Source: Bradyrhizobium retamae | GTDB lineage: Bacteria > Pseudomonadota > Alphaproteobacteria > Rhizobiales > Xanthobacteraceae | DNA length: 64,000 nucleotides | Reading direction: 5' to 3' | Assembly (NCBI RefSeq): GCF_001440415.1 | Contig: NZ_LLYA01000225.1 | Location: forward strand, 162,789-226,788 | Part shown: in pieces, positions 7,862-18,269 of the stretch | How the letters are laid out: every line of letters starts with the position of its first letter | Position numbering within the stretch: the first letter of the stretch is position 1 | Translations under genes and position numbers: made by a program | Notes under the pieces: model-generated | Seen by the model: only the letters and a program-made list of their open reading frames with translations | What the model was told of the DNA's origin: nothing | The model's database searches: none

Positions 7862-9511
7862 TCAGGGCGCCGGAATCGCCAACAGCGTCGAGATGGCGCG
7901 GCCGCGGATGTCGTAGACACGCGCGAACACGACGTCGTCGCGCTTGATTTCCACCATGACCGGCGCGGTGAGGCCTTTGCAGTAGAACTCGCCCAGCGTC
8001 ATCGCGAAGTCGGCGGACTGGCTGTCCCAGCCGATCGTGAAGTCCGGGCCGAGCGCCACCTGCGCCGGGCGCTGCGGGCCGCACACCGCGACCTTCCACT
8101 TGCGTCCCAGTGGAGGAAATTCCTGCCGTTCGACCAGTTCCTCGCGCAGACCGTCGGAAGCCTGCTTCAGCGCCAGTCCCCAGTAATCCAGCATAAACAT
8201 CTTGTCGGCGCCGCGAACCGTGCCGGCAATGTGATTGAAATGGGTGTATTCATAAGGGTGCAGGCGGATCATCTCGCTGAGTGGCAGCAGCAGGCCGAAC
8301 GTGAACACCGCCAGTGCGGCCGGTTGCCAGCGGCGGCGATTGTTCTTCAGCCAGTTCATACCCCAGGCGAACGATGCGCCGGCTAGCACGGCCATCGGCG
8401 GGATCACGAAAACGAAATGCCGGATGCCGTTGTAGAGCGCCGGCCGCTTCACCATCGCGATCACCAGCGGCAGGCTGGCCGCCAGCGTCAGCATCAGGAA
8501 GATAGTCTTGCGGCGTGCTGTCACGTCCACGCGCGACAGCGACATGAAGGTGCCGACGACGCCAGCGAACAGAAGCGCGAGCAATATCTCGGGAAGCTGC
8601 AGCGCGAACAGGGTCGGCAGATACGACCACGGCATGTCGGGCACCGAGACCAGCGCGCCGTCGAACATTTCCTTCCAGGGCTTTTCGAAGAAATGCGAGA
8701 AATAGGTCAGCGCCTGGAACGGATGGCCGGGCTCCATGATCGACCACGGCCACACCAGGCCCATGATCAGGTATCCAAACACGAGCCCCGGGACCAGGAC
8801 GTACACGACATGGGCGAAGCGGCGGATCGCCTCTCGCGAGCCTTGCGTGCGAACGTCCTCGATCAACAGCGGGACGAAGCCCACCATTGCATAGACCACC
8901 GCGAGCCCGCCGAGAATCCGGCAGCCGATCGAAAGGCCAGCGCCGAGGCCTATGATCAGGATGGTACGCGGTGAGGGCGCGGGATACTCCTCGGCGAGGC
9001 GCACCAGACCCAGGATCAGGATCACCATCGAGACGGCAAACGGCGCATCCTTCGGGTTCATGAACATGTGCCCGTAGAAGGTCGGGCACAGCGCCAGCAG
9101 CAGCAGCGTCGCGAGCCCGGCAAGCGGGCCGCCGACGCGCCGCGCCAGCCGCCAGGTCACGGCAAGGCCGATCAGCCCGACGACGGCGCCGAGCAGGCGG
9201 CGCGTTTCGAACAATTCGAGCGGAATGACCTTGTGCAGCAGGGCCGCCGCCATGTCGAAGCCGCCGCCATACATGTAGAGATTGGCGAACGACAGCGCGC
9301 CGGTGTCCCTGAAGCCGGAACCGTACATCCGCAGCAGAAGATCGGCATATTCGGCGTGCGTGTAGTCGTCCCAGCCCAGTCCATAGTCGCGGAAGGTCAG
9401 GCCAGCAACGAGCGTGACAACGGCCAACGCGAAGATGGCGAGGTCGTCACAGGTCCGCTCCATCGAGCGCCGCGCAGGCGTATCGAGAGCAGAGGTCGTA
9501 ATGGATGACAT
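7862..9511 (-). CDS. GT39-like polytopic glycosyltransferase
   Basis: About 549 residues, with roughly a dozen hydrophobic spans and the first-loop acidic motif GLGWDDYTHAEYADLL typical of dolichol/undecaprenol-phosphate sugar transferases of the PMT/ArnT type. Loop LNPKDAPFA-like text (MNPKDAPFAVSMVILILGL) is also typical. A longer frame extends to 9646, but that stretch is not membrane- or signal-like; ATG at 9511 (MSSITTSALDT) gives a short N-terminal tail then the first span at about residue 25, so it is preferred. The C-terminal 80 residues form a soluble domain. Substrate unknown. Confidence 0.8.
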   Translation of the reverse strand: MSSITTSALDTPARRSMERTCDDLAIFALAVVTLVAGLTFRDYGLGWDDYTHAEYADLLLRMYGSGFRDTGALSFANLYMYGGGFDMAAALLHKVIPLELFETRRLLGAVVGLIGLAVTWRLARRVGGPLAGLATLLLLALCPTFYGHMFMNPKDAPFAVSMVILILGLVRLAEEYPAPSPRTILIIGLGAGLSIGCRILGGLAVVYAMVGFVPLLIEDVRTQGSREAIRRFAHVVYVLVPGLVFGYLIMGLVWPWSIMEPGHPFQALTYFSHFFEKPWKEMFDGALVSVPDMPWSYLPTLFALQLPEILLALLFAGVVGTFMSLSRVDVTARRKTIFLMLTLAASLPLVIAMVKRPALYNGIRHFVFVIPPMAVLAGASFAWGMNWLKNNRRRWQPAALAVFTFGLLLPLSEMIRLHPYEYTHFNHIAGTVRGADKMFMLDYWGLALKQASDGLREELVERQEFPPLGRKWKVAVCGPQRPAQVALGPDFTIGWDSQSADFAMTLGEFYCKGLTAPVMVEIKRDDVVFARVYDIRGRAISTLLAIPAP

Positions 9512-9857
9512 GGCGATTGGTAACCCAGCGTCCCCTATGGCCCAGCTTGGATATTCTTGAGCCTCATTCCCCGGGTACCCATATAGCCCAGTTCCATTAC
9601 CAAGTAATTGGGAATTGTGGCGTAAATCCCTGATGCAATGCAACAAAAGGGCAGTAATTGGTAGTCGGTAAAGTTACGGGCGCCGGAGTGAACGGCACCT
9701 GAATGGCGCGAAACACGTGCGACCGGGATCCCTGCAACCGAACAACGCCATGCGGAACCCAGTGTGCAATTTGGCGGGTGGCGATGCGCGCAACATGACG
9801 GTATCGTGGCGCTGGGCGGCTTGCGAGCGTTTCGGGCGCGGCTGAGGGGTTAGTCCT
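9512..9857. other. Intergenic, divergent region
   Basis: About 346 bases between divergent genes. It contains a short inverted repeat, CCAA-GTAA-TTGG, near 9599-9610 and a second AATTGG nearby, but no gene or clear promoter that I can support. A minus-strand open frame across it has the look of a shadow of the downstream plus-strand gene. Confidence 0.4.
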
Positions 9858-10742
9858 ATGATGGTTGTTATGTTGGTCGCCGGAATCGGCCTCGTTTTGG
9901 CGGGGCTGCTGGCGATCGGCTTCGGGATCCCGATCAAGGAATTCAGCACCGGCAACACGCTGATCATGGCCGGCGTGATCGGCGTTTGCACCGGTGCGAT
10001 AATGCTCGCGCTCTGGATAGCGGTCCGGGAGCTGAAGAACGTTGCCCGGCGGCTCGGCGCCAGTATGCCTGAAGCGCGCGGCGAGGCCGCGGGGCGGCCG
10101 GTGCTTCCTGCCGCCGCGACGCAGGATTCCGCTCTCTTCGGAGGCGGTTTCCCGGCCGTTGAACAGCCCACTGGTCCCGGATCATTCTCCCCAACCGCAC
10201 CGCCGCCTTTCTCGCCAGCGGGAGCGCCGCCCTGGCAGAACGAGGCTGTCCTGCGCGATCACCCGATCCCAGAGCCGACCCACCCCGAACCGCCACCATC
10301 GGCTCCGAAACCGAAACGCAATTTGCTGTTTTCCACAACGTCACGAAGAGAGCGCGAGCGCGCGCAGGGGCGGGCCAGCGATCCGCTGCCGCCGGACCTT
10401 TTGTCATCGGACCTTCGTTCCAATGCGCCCGCCGTGCCGCCGGCCGAGCCGGGCGAACCGCCACGGCCGTCGTTCGAGCATGCCTGGCCGAAAGCGGAGC
10501 GCGCAAAGCCCGGCGAAACTCCGCTGCAGCGCCGCGGCGGCCACACTCCCCCCGCGGAAGCCAATGGTGGACCGCCGCGCACGGAGGATCAGCCGGCGGT
10601 GACAGTGCTGAAGTCCGGCGTCGTCGATGGCATGGCCTATTCCCTCTACTCCGACGGTTCGATCGAGGCCCAGATGCCGGAGGGGATGATGCGCTTCGCC
10701 TCGATCGACGAACTGCGCGCGCATCTCGATCAGCGGTCCTGA
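9858..10742 (+). CDS. Membrane-anchored Pro-rich protein of unknown function
   Basis: A 294-residue protein with two N-terminal hydrophobic helices (residues 1-25 and 33-57), then a long Pro/Ala/Arg-rich low-complexity region of about 170 residues, and a compact C-terminal segment with SGVVDGMAYSLYSDGSIEA and FASIDELRAHLDQ. The C-terminal motif looks like a small folded domain held away from the membrane by the linker. ATG at 9858, with a second in-frame ATG next to it. I do not recognise a defined function; such proteins are common in this genus. Topology suggests an inner-membrane protein with a cytoplasmic tail. Confidence 0.7.
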   Translation: MMVVMLVAGIGLVLAGLLAIGFGIPIKEFSTGNTLIMAGVIGVCTGAIMLALWIAVRELKNVARRLGASMPEARGEAAGRPVLPAAATQDSALFGGGFPAVEQPTGPGSFSPTAPPPFSPAGAPPWQNEAVLRDHPIPEPTHPEPPPSAPKPKRNLLFSTTSRRERERAQGRASDPLPPDLLSSDLRSNAPAVPPAEPGEPPRPSFEHAWPKAERAKPGETPLQRRGGHTPPAEANGGPPRTEDQPAVTVLKSGVVDGMAYSLYSDGSIEAQMPEGMMRFASIDELRAHLDQRS

Positions 10743-10819
10743 ACCGGCAATACTTGTCGGACGGCGACTATTGAAAATAAAGCAGCGCCGTTGTTGTCAA
10801 TTTCCCGGCACTTCGTTCA

Positions 10820-10836
10820 TATACGCCAAGTGTATA
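10820..10836. promoter_or_regulatory. Candidate operator upstream of mucR
   Basis: TATAC at 10820-10824 and GTATA at 10832-10836 form an inverted repeat with 7 bases between, in an AT-richer stretch about 80 bases before the mucR start; another GTATAGG follows at 10850. MucR/Ros proteins bind AT-rich targets and repress their own genes, so autoregulation is a reasonable inference. Confidence 0.4.
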
Positions 10837-10913
10837 AGATGCCGCCGATGTATAGGCGCGGCCGGATACTGTCCGAACCGTACAGATGCATCGTGATCCC
10901 AGAAGGTTGAGCC

Positions 10914-11327
10914 ATGACCGATCCCGCAGGCAAGACGCCCGTCGAACTGACCGCCAATATCGTATCGGCCTATCTCAGCAACAATCCGACCCAGGCCTCG
11001 GAAATCCCGAACCTGATCAGCCAGGTCCATGCCGCGCTGATGCGGGTGTCGAGCGGCCGGCCCGAGGCCCCGCTCGAGCCAGCCAAGCCGGCCGTATCGG
11101 TCAAGAAGTCGATGACGCCGGAATATCTGGTCTGTCTGGAGGACGGCAAGCGCTTCAAGTCGCTGAAGCGCCATCTGCGCACGCAGTACAACATGACGCC
11201 GGAGCAATATCGGGACAAATGGGGGCTGCCGCCGGATTATCCCATGGTGGCGCCGAACTACGCGGTGGCGCGTTCGCAGCTCGCCAAGAAGATGGGACTT
11301 GGCCAGCAGGCGCGGAAGCGGAAGTAG
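10914..11327 (+). CDS. mucR: MucR/Ros family transcriptional regulator
   Basis: A 137-residue prokaryotic zinc-finger-type regulator. In rhizobia this family controls exopolysaccharide, motility and symbiosis genes by binding AT-rich promoter DNA. The core is YLVCLEDGKRFKSLKRHL followed by YNMTPEQYRDKWGLP, which is diagnostic. Of the Ros metal ligands, the first Cys and first His are present, the second Cys is replaced by Asp, and the final ligand position is Tyr/Gln-like, as in homologues that fold with weak or no zinc. ATG at 10914. Monocistronic by context, with a convergent sufE downstream. Confidence 0.93.
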   Translation: MTDPAGKTPVELTANIVSAYLSNNPTQASEIPNLISQVHAALMRVSSGRPEAPLEPAKPAVSVKKSMTPEYLVCLEDGKRFKSLKRHLRTQYNMTPEQYRDKWGLPPDYPMVAPNYAVARSQLAKKMGLGQQARKRK

Positions 11328-11348
11328 GCCCGGTCAATGCGACGGTGT

Positions 11349-11777
11349 CTACGAGGCCGCGGCAAGCGCCTCGCGCGCGTCGGAGCGGATGCGTTCGACC
11401 ATGGAGCGTAGGCCGTTGGAACGCTGCGGCGTCAGGTGCTCGCGGAATCCGAATTCGTCGAATACCGCGAGCGCATCGGTTGAAAGGATGTGCTGCGGCG
11501 TGCGGCCGGAATAGAGCGTGAGCAGGATCGCGATCAGGCCGCGCACGATGTGAGCGTCGCTGTCGCCCAGATATTTCAGCCTCGGTTCGCCGTTGCCGCT
11601 GCGGTCGATCTGCCTGGAAAGCCAGACCTGGCTGACGCAGCCATTGACTTTGTTCTCGGCGGAATGCTCGGCCTCCGGCATCGGGTCGAGCGTGCGGCCG
11701 AGTTCGATGACGTACCGGTAGCGGTCGTCCCACTCGTCAAGCAGTTCGAAATTGTCCCTGATTTCGTCGATCGTCAT
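11349..11777 (-). CDS. sufE: SufE family cysteine desulfurase activator
   Basis: About 142 residues. SufE accepts sulfur from the SufS persulfide for Fe-S cluster assembly. The acceptor Cys is C47 in NKVNGCVSQVWL, the family signature; the C-terminal helix bundle (FGFREHLTPQRSNGLRSMVERI) also matches. The frame extends to an ATG at 11801, but ATG 11777 (MTIDEIRDNFELL) is where the family normally begins. Convergent with mucR. Other suf genes are not in the window. Confidence 0.9.
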   Translation of the reverse strand: MTIDEIRDNFELLDEWDDRYRYVIELGRTLDPMPEAEHSAENKVNGCVSQVWLSRQIDRSGNGEPRLKYLGDSDAHIVRGLIAILLTLYSGRTPQHILSTDALAVFDEFGFREHLTPQRSNGLRSMVERIRSDAREALAAAS

Positions 11778-11859
11778 CTTGGCCCGCGTCCCTTTCAGCA
11801 CGCCTTATATAGGATGCGGACCGCACGAAAGCGACGGAAACAGGACCGGTTCCGCAGCC

Positions 11860-12291
11860 TTATTTTGAAGCCAAGGGCGTCCGCGGCATCCGCCATTCGA
11901 TCGCCATATCGTCCTCCGTCAGCGCATCAGTGGGCGAGGTGGCCGCGATCACGGCCTCGGCGTCGCCGGCGGTGCCGATGGAGCTGGTATGGTCGGGCTT
12001 CTTGTCGGGGACGGCGGGCGGCTCGGGCTTCTTGTCGGTAATGATCTTGTATAATTGGCGGGCGCCGTCCTGGGCGCGCTGGCCGATCGCGGTGGCGGCC
12101 TGGCCACCGACCTCGCAGGCCGCCGGCTGGCGCTTGCAGAACTGGCCCATGTCGGAGACGGCGGCGGTCGCAGCCGATACGGCCTCGGACGCGCCGATCT
12201 GCGGCACCTTGTCCGATTCAGGCGTCTTTTCTCTGGGCAACAGCACGAGCACGAGCCCGAGCCAGAATGCCATGCGAAGCAGAAAAAACAT
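11860..12291 (-). CDS. DUF5330 protein, membrane-anchored
   Basis: About 143 residues beginning MFFLLRMAFWLGLVLVLLP, a single N-terminal membrane anchor, followed by a periplasmic part with a conserved Cys pair in QFCKRQPAACEVG and an alpha-helical segment AATAIGQRAQDGARQLYKII. This layout and the two-cysteine motif match DUF5330 proteins of Rhizobiales. The open frame runs to 12507, but the extra residues are Arg-rich and lack any signal; ATG 12291 is the natural start. The tail is Pro/Thr-rich. Function unknown. Confidence 0.75.
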   Translation of the reverse strand: MFFLLRMAFWLGLVLVLLPREKTPESDKVPQIGASEAVSAATAAVSDMGQFCKRQPAACEVGGQAATAIGQRAQDGARQLYKIITDKKPEPPAVPDKKPDHTSSIGTAGDAEAVIAATSPTDALTEDDMAIEWRMPRTPLASK

Positions 12292-12710
12292 CTCGCGACC
12301 CCGGTCGTCTCTTATGGTTGTGTTGCGGTTAAGTCCGCTAGCTTTGTTTCTGACTAACAGCCCTCGATAAATCGCAAGTGTTTGCATTGAGGTAAAATCG
12401 CCGAAAATTTTCTGAAAACCGCAACGATTCGATTCGGCGTAAATTTTCGATTGACGACCGCCGCGCGAAAATTCGCGCCGCTCGCGCATCCACCATTTCG
12501 AAACCATAGATCGATCGCGCTGGAAACCTGTCGTTCACCATCCGGGTCGAATGACCGTCGCGTGAGACGTCAAACCTCTGCGGATGCGCGTTGTTGGTCG
12601 GCCATGCGCCGGGCCTTAGCGTTCGCTTAAGCTCACTCTGACACGGTGGCGCGAAGATAAGGGGGCGTTCCGGCGCGTCTGTCTGACGAACAAGCCGAAG
12701 CGCGAGAGCC
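12292..12710. other. Intergenic, divergent promoter region
   Basis: About 419 bases, AT-richer in its left half (several AAAATT/ATTTTC blocks at 12400-12480), between the DUF5330 gene and the sensor kinase. No gene is supported; a CtrA-like site is annotated separately. Confidence 0.5.
12616..12630 (+). promoter_or_regulatory. CtrA-like box
   Basis: TTAG-N7-TTAA (7 of 8 consensus positions of TTAA-N7-TTAA) about 80 bases before the sensor kinase start. Weak alone; worth noting since two perfect boxes lie 4 kb away. Confidence 0.35.
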
Positions 12711-14514
<1,804 letters not shown>

Positions 14515-14522
<8 letters not shown>

Positions 14523-15249
14523 GCGTATTGACGACGATGACGAGATGCCGCGCCGCCGCCGTCGCGGCGCGAAAGCGGTTGCGATCGAAGCGGAGGAAGA
14601 GCGCGGCCTCGTGATGCGCATTCTCCTGCACAGTCCGAAAGACATGATCGCGGGCCTGCTCGCGGCTGCCGCAATCTGCGCTATTGTCGCCAATGCGCTG
14701 TTCCTGCAGGCCGGCCGCCATCCCTCGCCGATGTTCGGTTCGGTCGTGACGCTGCCGGCGCCGCAAGCTGCCGTCGTGAGTCCGCTGCCGCGCCCGCGCC
14801 CGGTCGAAATAGCAAGGCCGGTCGATTCTGATCCGCCGGAAATCAGGCCGGTCGAGGTGAGAGGGGCTGAGCCCAAACACGTCGAGATCAAGAGCGCCGA
14901 GCCCAGGAACAACGATTCCAGGAACAACGATTCCAAGAACGCCGATCCGATGACCAATCTGGTGGTCAAGTCGACCGGCGCGCCCGCCGCGGCCCCTTCC
15001 AATGTGGTGCGACCGCCGGCGCCGATTCCGACGAATGGGCAAAGCGCCGGCGCGCGTCGCGTCGCGGCGGTGCAGCGCGCACTGACCCAATATGGCTACG
15101 GCCAGTTGAAGCCGACCGGCGCGGTCGGTGCGGACACCCAGGCCGCGATCTCGAAATTCGAGCGTGACCGCAAGCTGCCGGTGACCGGCCAGATGTCCGA
15201 TCGGCTGGTGAAGGAGCTCACGGCGATGATCGGGCATCCGATCGACTAG
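14515..15249 (+). CDS. Peptidoglycan-binding domain protein, single-pass
   Basis: A 244-residue protein that starts on GTG inside the end of the kinase gene. An Asp/Arg-rich cytoplasmic tail (residues 1-35) precedes one membrane span (DMIAGLLAAAAICAIVANAL), a Pro-rich periplasmic linker, and a C-terminal PG_binding_1 domain from about residue 180 with RVAAVQRALTQYGYGQLKP and FERDRKLPVTGQM. It likely tethers to the cell wall. Coupling with the kinase suggests a shared envelope or cell-cycle role (inference). The linker holds a short 15-base tandem repeat. Confidence 0.82.
14905..14939 (+). repeat. 15-base in-frame tandem repeat
   Basis: AGGAACAACGATTCC occurs twice in direct succession (14905-14919, 14920-14934), and a third diverged unit follows. 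It encodes RNNDS-RNNDS-KNADP in the flexible linker of the peptidoglycan-binding protein. Confidence 0.85.
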
Positions 15250-15282
15250 CATCTGTCCGCTCGTCGGCCTATCGTCGATCTC

Positions 15283-15627
15283 ATGCGATTGAAATCATCC
15301 ATCTGGGTGGCCGCTTACCTGCGCCGCTGCCAGAACGAGGGAATCTTTGGCGCCGTGCGCAAGCGCGGGGCAGAGGAGGCGGGGGCGGTGTTCGTCAAGG
15401 TGGCGCTGCTCGACGGCAACGCCGTGCTGTATGCGCCTGCGCCGCAAACCGTCTATGACGAGAGCCGCCCAGCCGAGCGGCTGTTCGCGCCGGCCTCGCC
15501 GCAGCCGGTGCCCGAGCAATCGGTGGAGGAGCGTCTCGCCAAGGAACTCCGTTTCGATCCCGACGCCTGGATCGTCGAGACCGAAGATCGCGCAGGGCGG
15601 CACTTCCTGGATCTGGCGAAGGGCTAG
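15283..15627 (+). CDS. DUF1491 family protein
   Basis: A 114-residue cytoplasmic protein with the DUF1491 pattern: RLKSSIWVAAYLRRCQNEGI at the N-terminus, GAVFVKVALLDGNAVLY in the middle, and ELRFDPDAWIVETEDRAGRHFL at the end. Its family is nearly restricted to Alphaproteobacteria and has no known function. ATG 15283. It is convergent with the DUF2336 gene and their stop codons overlap by 4 bases. Confidence 0.85.
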   Translation: MRLKSSIWVAAYLRRCQNEGIFGAVRKRGAEEAGAVFVKVALLDGNAVLYAPAPQTVYDESRPAERLFAPASPQPVPEQSVEERLAKELRFDPDAWIVETEDRAGRHFLDLAKG

Positions 15628-16598
15628 CGCTTCGAGCCGTCGGTGCCGGTGCGTACCGGTGCGGTTCCAGGCTGCACCGCGGGACGTGTGTGCGAACCCG
15701 CCGCACGCGCGCGGTGCCGTTCTTCGTCGTACAGCGCGGCGCGATATTTGGCGCGGCTGACTGCCATGGTCGAGCCGCGCCATGCGGCCAGCATGACGAG
15801 CGCGGATCGTTCGCTCAAACGGTCGTAAAGTCGCGCCAAGCGATAGACGTTGTGTACGGATGAGCCGAATTCCGGATTGAGGAACAGCAGCACGCGCTGG
15901 AAGATTGCGCTCGGCATGTCGAGCGCTTTCGCTGCGCATGCCAGCGGCTCGCCGCCGGGATCATTGACAACTTGCGTCGCGATCCGCGATGGCAGGATCA
16001 GAGCGTCGCCGAGTTCGAGCGCGAAGTTTTCGGCGTCCTCGGCGAACGCGGCCATTTCCAGGATGTGAAGCGCGCGGGCGGCGCGGGCTGCGGGAATTCG
16101 CGCCGAGGCCTTCAGCGGCGTATCGGCGAGATTGTGCAGGATCAGCGCGCGCTCGCTGGGACCGGCCGTGAAGAACATATCGCTGATTTCGGCAGCGTCG
16201 TTGGGCCGCATTGCCAGGTTGGACGCCATCCGCAACTGCGCCTCGGTCGGCGCCTTCACCATCGGCGCGTCGGTCGGGGGAGCGGTGATTGCAGCCGCGA
16301 GCGGCAGGGGCTGGTCGGGGTGCCCACGCCGCAGGCCGAGCCTGTCCATGATCTCGGCCGGTGTCGCCGGATAGATCGCGAGCCGCGCCCGCACCGCCGC
16401 GCGGGTGGCGTCGTCGACCTGGTCGATCAGGCGGGACGTCAGCTCGACGAACTGCCGCTCCTCGTCGGCGGAATGGGCGCTGGTCTGGACATAAAGGTCG
16501 GTCAGCACGCGCAGCAAGGTCGGGCGGATATCGACGCCCTCGCGGCGCGAGAGCGTCATCAGCCCGTCGAATCCCGGAAACAATGGAGCTGCGGTCAT
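15624..16598 (-). CDS. DUF2336 domain protein
   Basis: A 324-residue mostly alpha-helical cytoplasmic protein. The repeated helical pattern (FVELTSRLIDQVDDATRAAVRARL then EISDMFFTAGPSERALILHNL) is that of DUF2336 proteins, which are alphaproteobacterial, HEAT-like and of unknown role. ATG 16598. The upstream region contains two perfect CtrA boxes, so its expression may follow the cell cycle (inference). Confidence 0.82.
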   Translation of the reverse strand: MTAAPLFPGFDGLMTLSRREGVDIRPTLLRVLTDLYVQTSAHSADEERQFVELTSRLIDQVDDATRAAVRARLAIYPATPAEIMDRLGLRRGHPDQPLPLAAAITAPPTDAPMVKAPTEAQLRMASNLAMRPNDAAEISDMFFTAGPSERALILHNLADTPLKASARIPAARAARALHILEMAAFAEDAENFALELGDALILPSRIATQVVNDPGGEPLACAAKALDMPSAIFQRVLLFLNPEFGSSVHNVYRLARLYDRLSERSALVMLAAWRGSTMAVSRAKYRAALYDEERHRARAAGSHTRPAVQPGTAPVRTGTDGSKR

Positions 16599-16650
16599 GT
16601 CAGGTGTACGCGACTTCGATAATCCTTCGCGTCAGCCTACGCAGCGCGTT

Positions 16651-16665
16651 TTAAGAGTTGGTTAA
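16651..16665. promoter_or_regulatory. Perfect CtrA box 1
   Basis: TTAA-GAGTTGG-TTAA, an exact TTAA-N7-TTAA match, 53 bases upstream of the DUF2336 start codon on the divergent side. Confidence 0.65.
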
Positions 16666-16755
16666 GGAAAACAGCCCCTGAAGAAATCCGATAAAATGCG
16701 AGCTTTCGGCGGGCGGCATGAGCCGCGCAACCCGTAACTGTACCGCCTGCACAAA

Positions 16756-16770
16756 TTAAGATGCCGTTAA
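16756..16770. promoter_or_regulatory. Perfect CtrA box 2
   Basis: TTAA-GATGCCG-TTAA, a second exact match in the same divergent region, about 72 bases upstream of the small gene at 16842. Having two in 243 bases is unlikely by chance in such GC-rich DNA. Confidence 0.65.
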
Positions 16771-16841
16771 CCACGTTCTGTTCTGAATAATGGCATGTCG
16801 CCGGTCAAAATCGTGACCGCGGCAACCAGAGAGAACGGAAT

Positions 16842-17042
16842 ATGGGCACCATCATTGAATTTCCGGCGGATGCGGCTTCGCGACGGCCGGGCTCAACCAT
16901 GGATGGCGCTCCACGCGATGGCCTGGGAACCGTGCTGATCCTTCCCGTTGTCCGCATCGAACGCGAAGCCGGCGAAACCGGCGACGGACGCGGGCCGGAA
17001 GAGGGGACGGCGCCCGGTCGCCGTCGCCGTCGGCGCCCCTGA
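16842..17042 (+). CDS. Small basic/acidic protein starting MGTIIEFP
   Basis: A 66-residue protein. It begins MGTIIEFPADAASRRPG, has a short hydrophobic strand (LGTVLILPVVRIER), and ends in an Arg run. A purine-rich stretch, AGAGAGAACGGA, precedes ATG 16842. It is followed 16 bases later by the lipoprotein gene, probably in the same transcript. No known domain. The Arg-rich end might bind nucleic acid, but this is speculation. I consider it real because of the start context and the CtrA box upstream. Confidence 0.6.
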   Translation: MGTIIEFPADAASRRPGSTMDGAPRDGLGTVLILPVVRIEREAGETGDGRGPEEGTAPGRRRRRRP

Positions 17043-17058
17043 ACGACGGACGTTTGAA

Positions 17059-17832
17059 ATGCCGGAGCTGTGCCTCCCGATCCGGACCACCGGGCTTCGG
17101 TCATCCCCGGCTCTCATGCTGCTTGTCGTAAGTGCAGCGCTCGGAGGCTGCAGCGGCGGCGATTTCGGCCGCACCCGCGCTGACATGCGTAACGACGACA
17201 TGCACCGCTGGCTCGGCGCTGAGGCCACGGCCAGCGTCGGCCTCAAACCTTCGCATTTCCAACTCACCGAAAATGAACGCCAGCTTCGCGATCTCGCCTA
17301 TCCCCTGATCGAACCGCCGCATTCGCGGCCCGCCTGGAAGAGCGTGTTCGGTGATTACCAGCCGCTGCCCTCGCCATGGCGGCAGAAGGTGGTGTTCGAT
17401 CGCACCACCTATGGACGCGCTTTGATCGACGAGCCGCACCGCTCGCACACCTCGCGTTATCAGCAGTTGATCGAGGACGTTCGCAACGACATCACGAGGT
17501 TCGAGCCGTTCTTTGCCTCCGCCATCCGCGTCATAGAACTCGACCGCAAGCGCAGCGCCAGCCTGAAGATGGTGTCGGAATTGTCGCCGCGCGAACAGGC
17601 GGATGCGATCGCGCGCATGGAAGAGAACACGCTGATCGTGCAATGGGTCCAGCAATGCCTGGAGCGGCGTATTTCCTCGTATCGCTGGGCGCTGGAGCGG
17701 CTGGTGATTCACGCGCCGGACGGTATCGCCGCCGATGCCGACCGTCTGATCGGCGAACTCGCCGCGCAAACCGCCAACCCACCGGTCGCCGCCCAGCCTG
17801 TGATCGGGCGCGCGGTGACGGTGAAGGGATAA
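17059..17832 (+). CDS. Lipoprotein of unknown function
   Basis: About 257 residues. The N-terminus has a hydrophobic segment ending in the lipobox-like LLVVSAALGGCSGG, so it should be lipidated at the Cys near residue 31. The mature part is helical and rich in charged residues, with RYQQLIEDVRNDITRFEPFF and LKMVSELSPREQADAIARM. The frame opens at 16948, but only ATG 17059 places the signal sequence near the N-terminus. No domain recognised. It is probably co-transcribed with the small gene upstream. Confidence 0.75.
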   Translation: MPELCLPIRTTGLRSSPALMLLVVSAALGGCSGGDFGRTRADMRNDDMHRWLGAEATASVGLKPSHFQLTENERQLRDLAYPLIEPPHSRPAWKSVFGDYQPLPSPWRQKVVFDRTTYGRALIDEPHRSHTSRYQQLIEDVRNDITRFEPFFASAIRVIELDRKRSASLKMVSELSPREQADAIARMEENTLIVQWVQQCLERRISSYRWALERLVIHAPDGIAADADRLIGELAAQTANPPVAAQPVIGRAVTVKG

Positions 17833-17841
17833 AGCGTGGAC

Positions 17842-18002
17842 TCATTAGCACGCAGCCAGATGCGGATTGATGCAAGCTTGATCAACGCCAGATAGCTTGC
17901 CGCGAGTTTTCGAGGCTCCAGTTTTGGAGCTTGGGTCACCTTTGTGGCGGCCCCATCAACCCGAAATGGCCAGCGATGGTGCCGCCCGGCGTCGTTTGTC
18001 AC
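17842..18002 (-). mobile_element. IS5-like transposase C-terminal remnant
   Basis: The minus strand encodes LAASYLALIKLASIRIWLRA followed by NEST, the usual C-terminal end of IS5-family transposases of this genus, preceded by about 30 diverged codons. The normal stop is lost and the rest of the element is gone. It marks the left edge of a small accessory patch. Confidence 0.5.
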
Positions 18003-18269
18003 TAAGCGCCGGCTACCACACCGATGTCGTGCGCTACTGGTGTTGCAGTACCGGATAGAACTCCACGGAGGAAATTCCGATATGCTAAACCGGCCTTAAT
18101 CTTCCGGCGTGCTCCGACATTGTTATTTTGTCCGCTGGAATGCCAATCAAGGAGCCGGGGCTCACCTGGACTAACAAAAATCAACTCCGTGGACCGCTCA
18201 TTCGACCGAGCCGTCAAGGCTTACAACAACGAGGCCGAGCAGGCTCTCGGCTGGCATAGGAGGTTGATC
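18003..18269. other. Intergenic, upstream of P460-like gene
   Basis: About 267 bases without a convincing gene; together with the IS remnant it makes a 437-base gap. A good ribosome binding site (AGGAGG, 18258-18263) sits at its right end. Confidence 0.5.
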
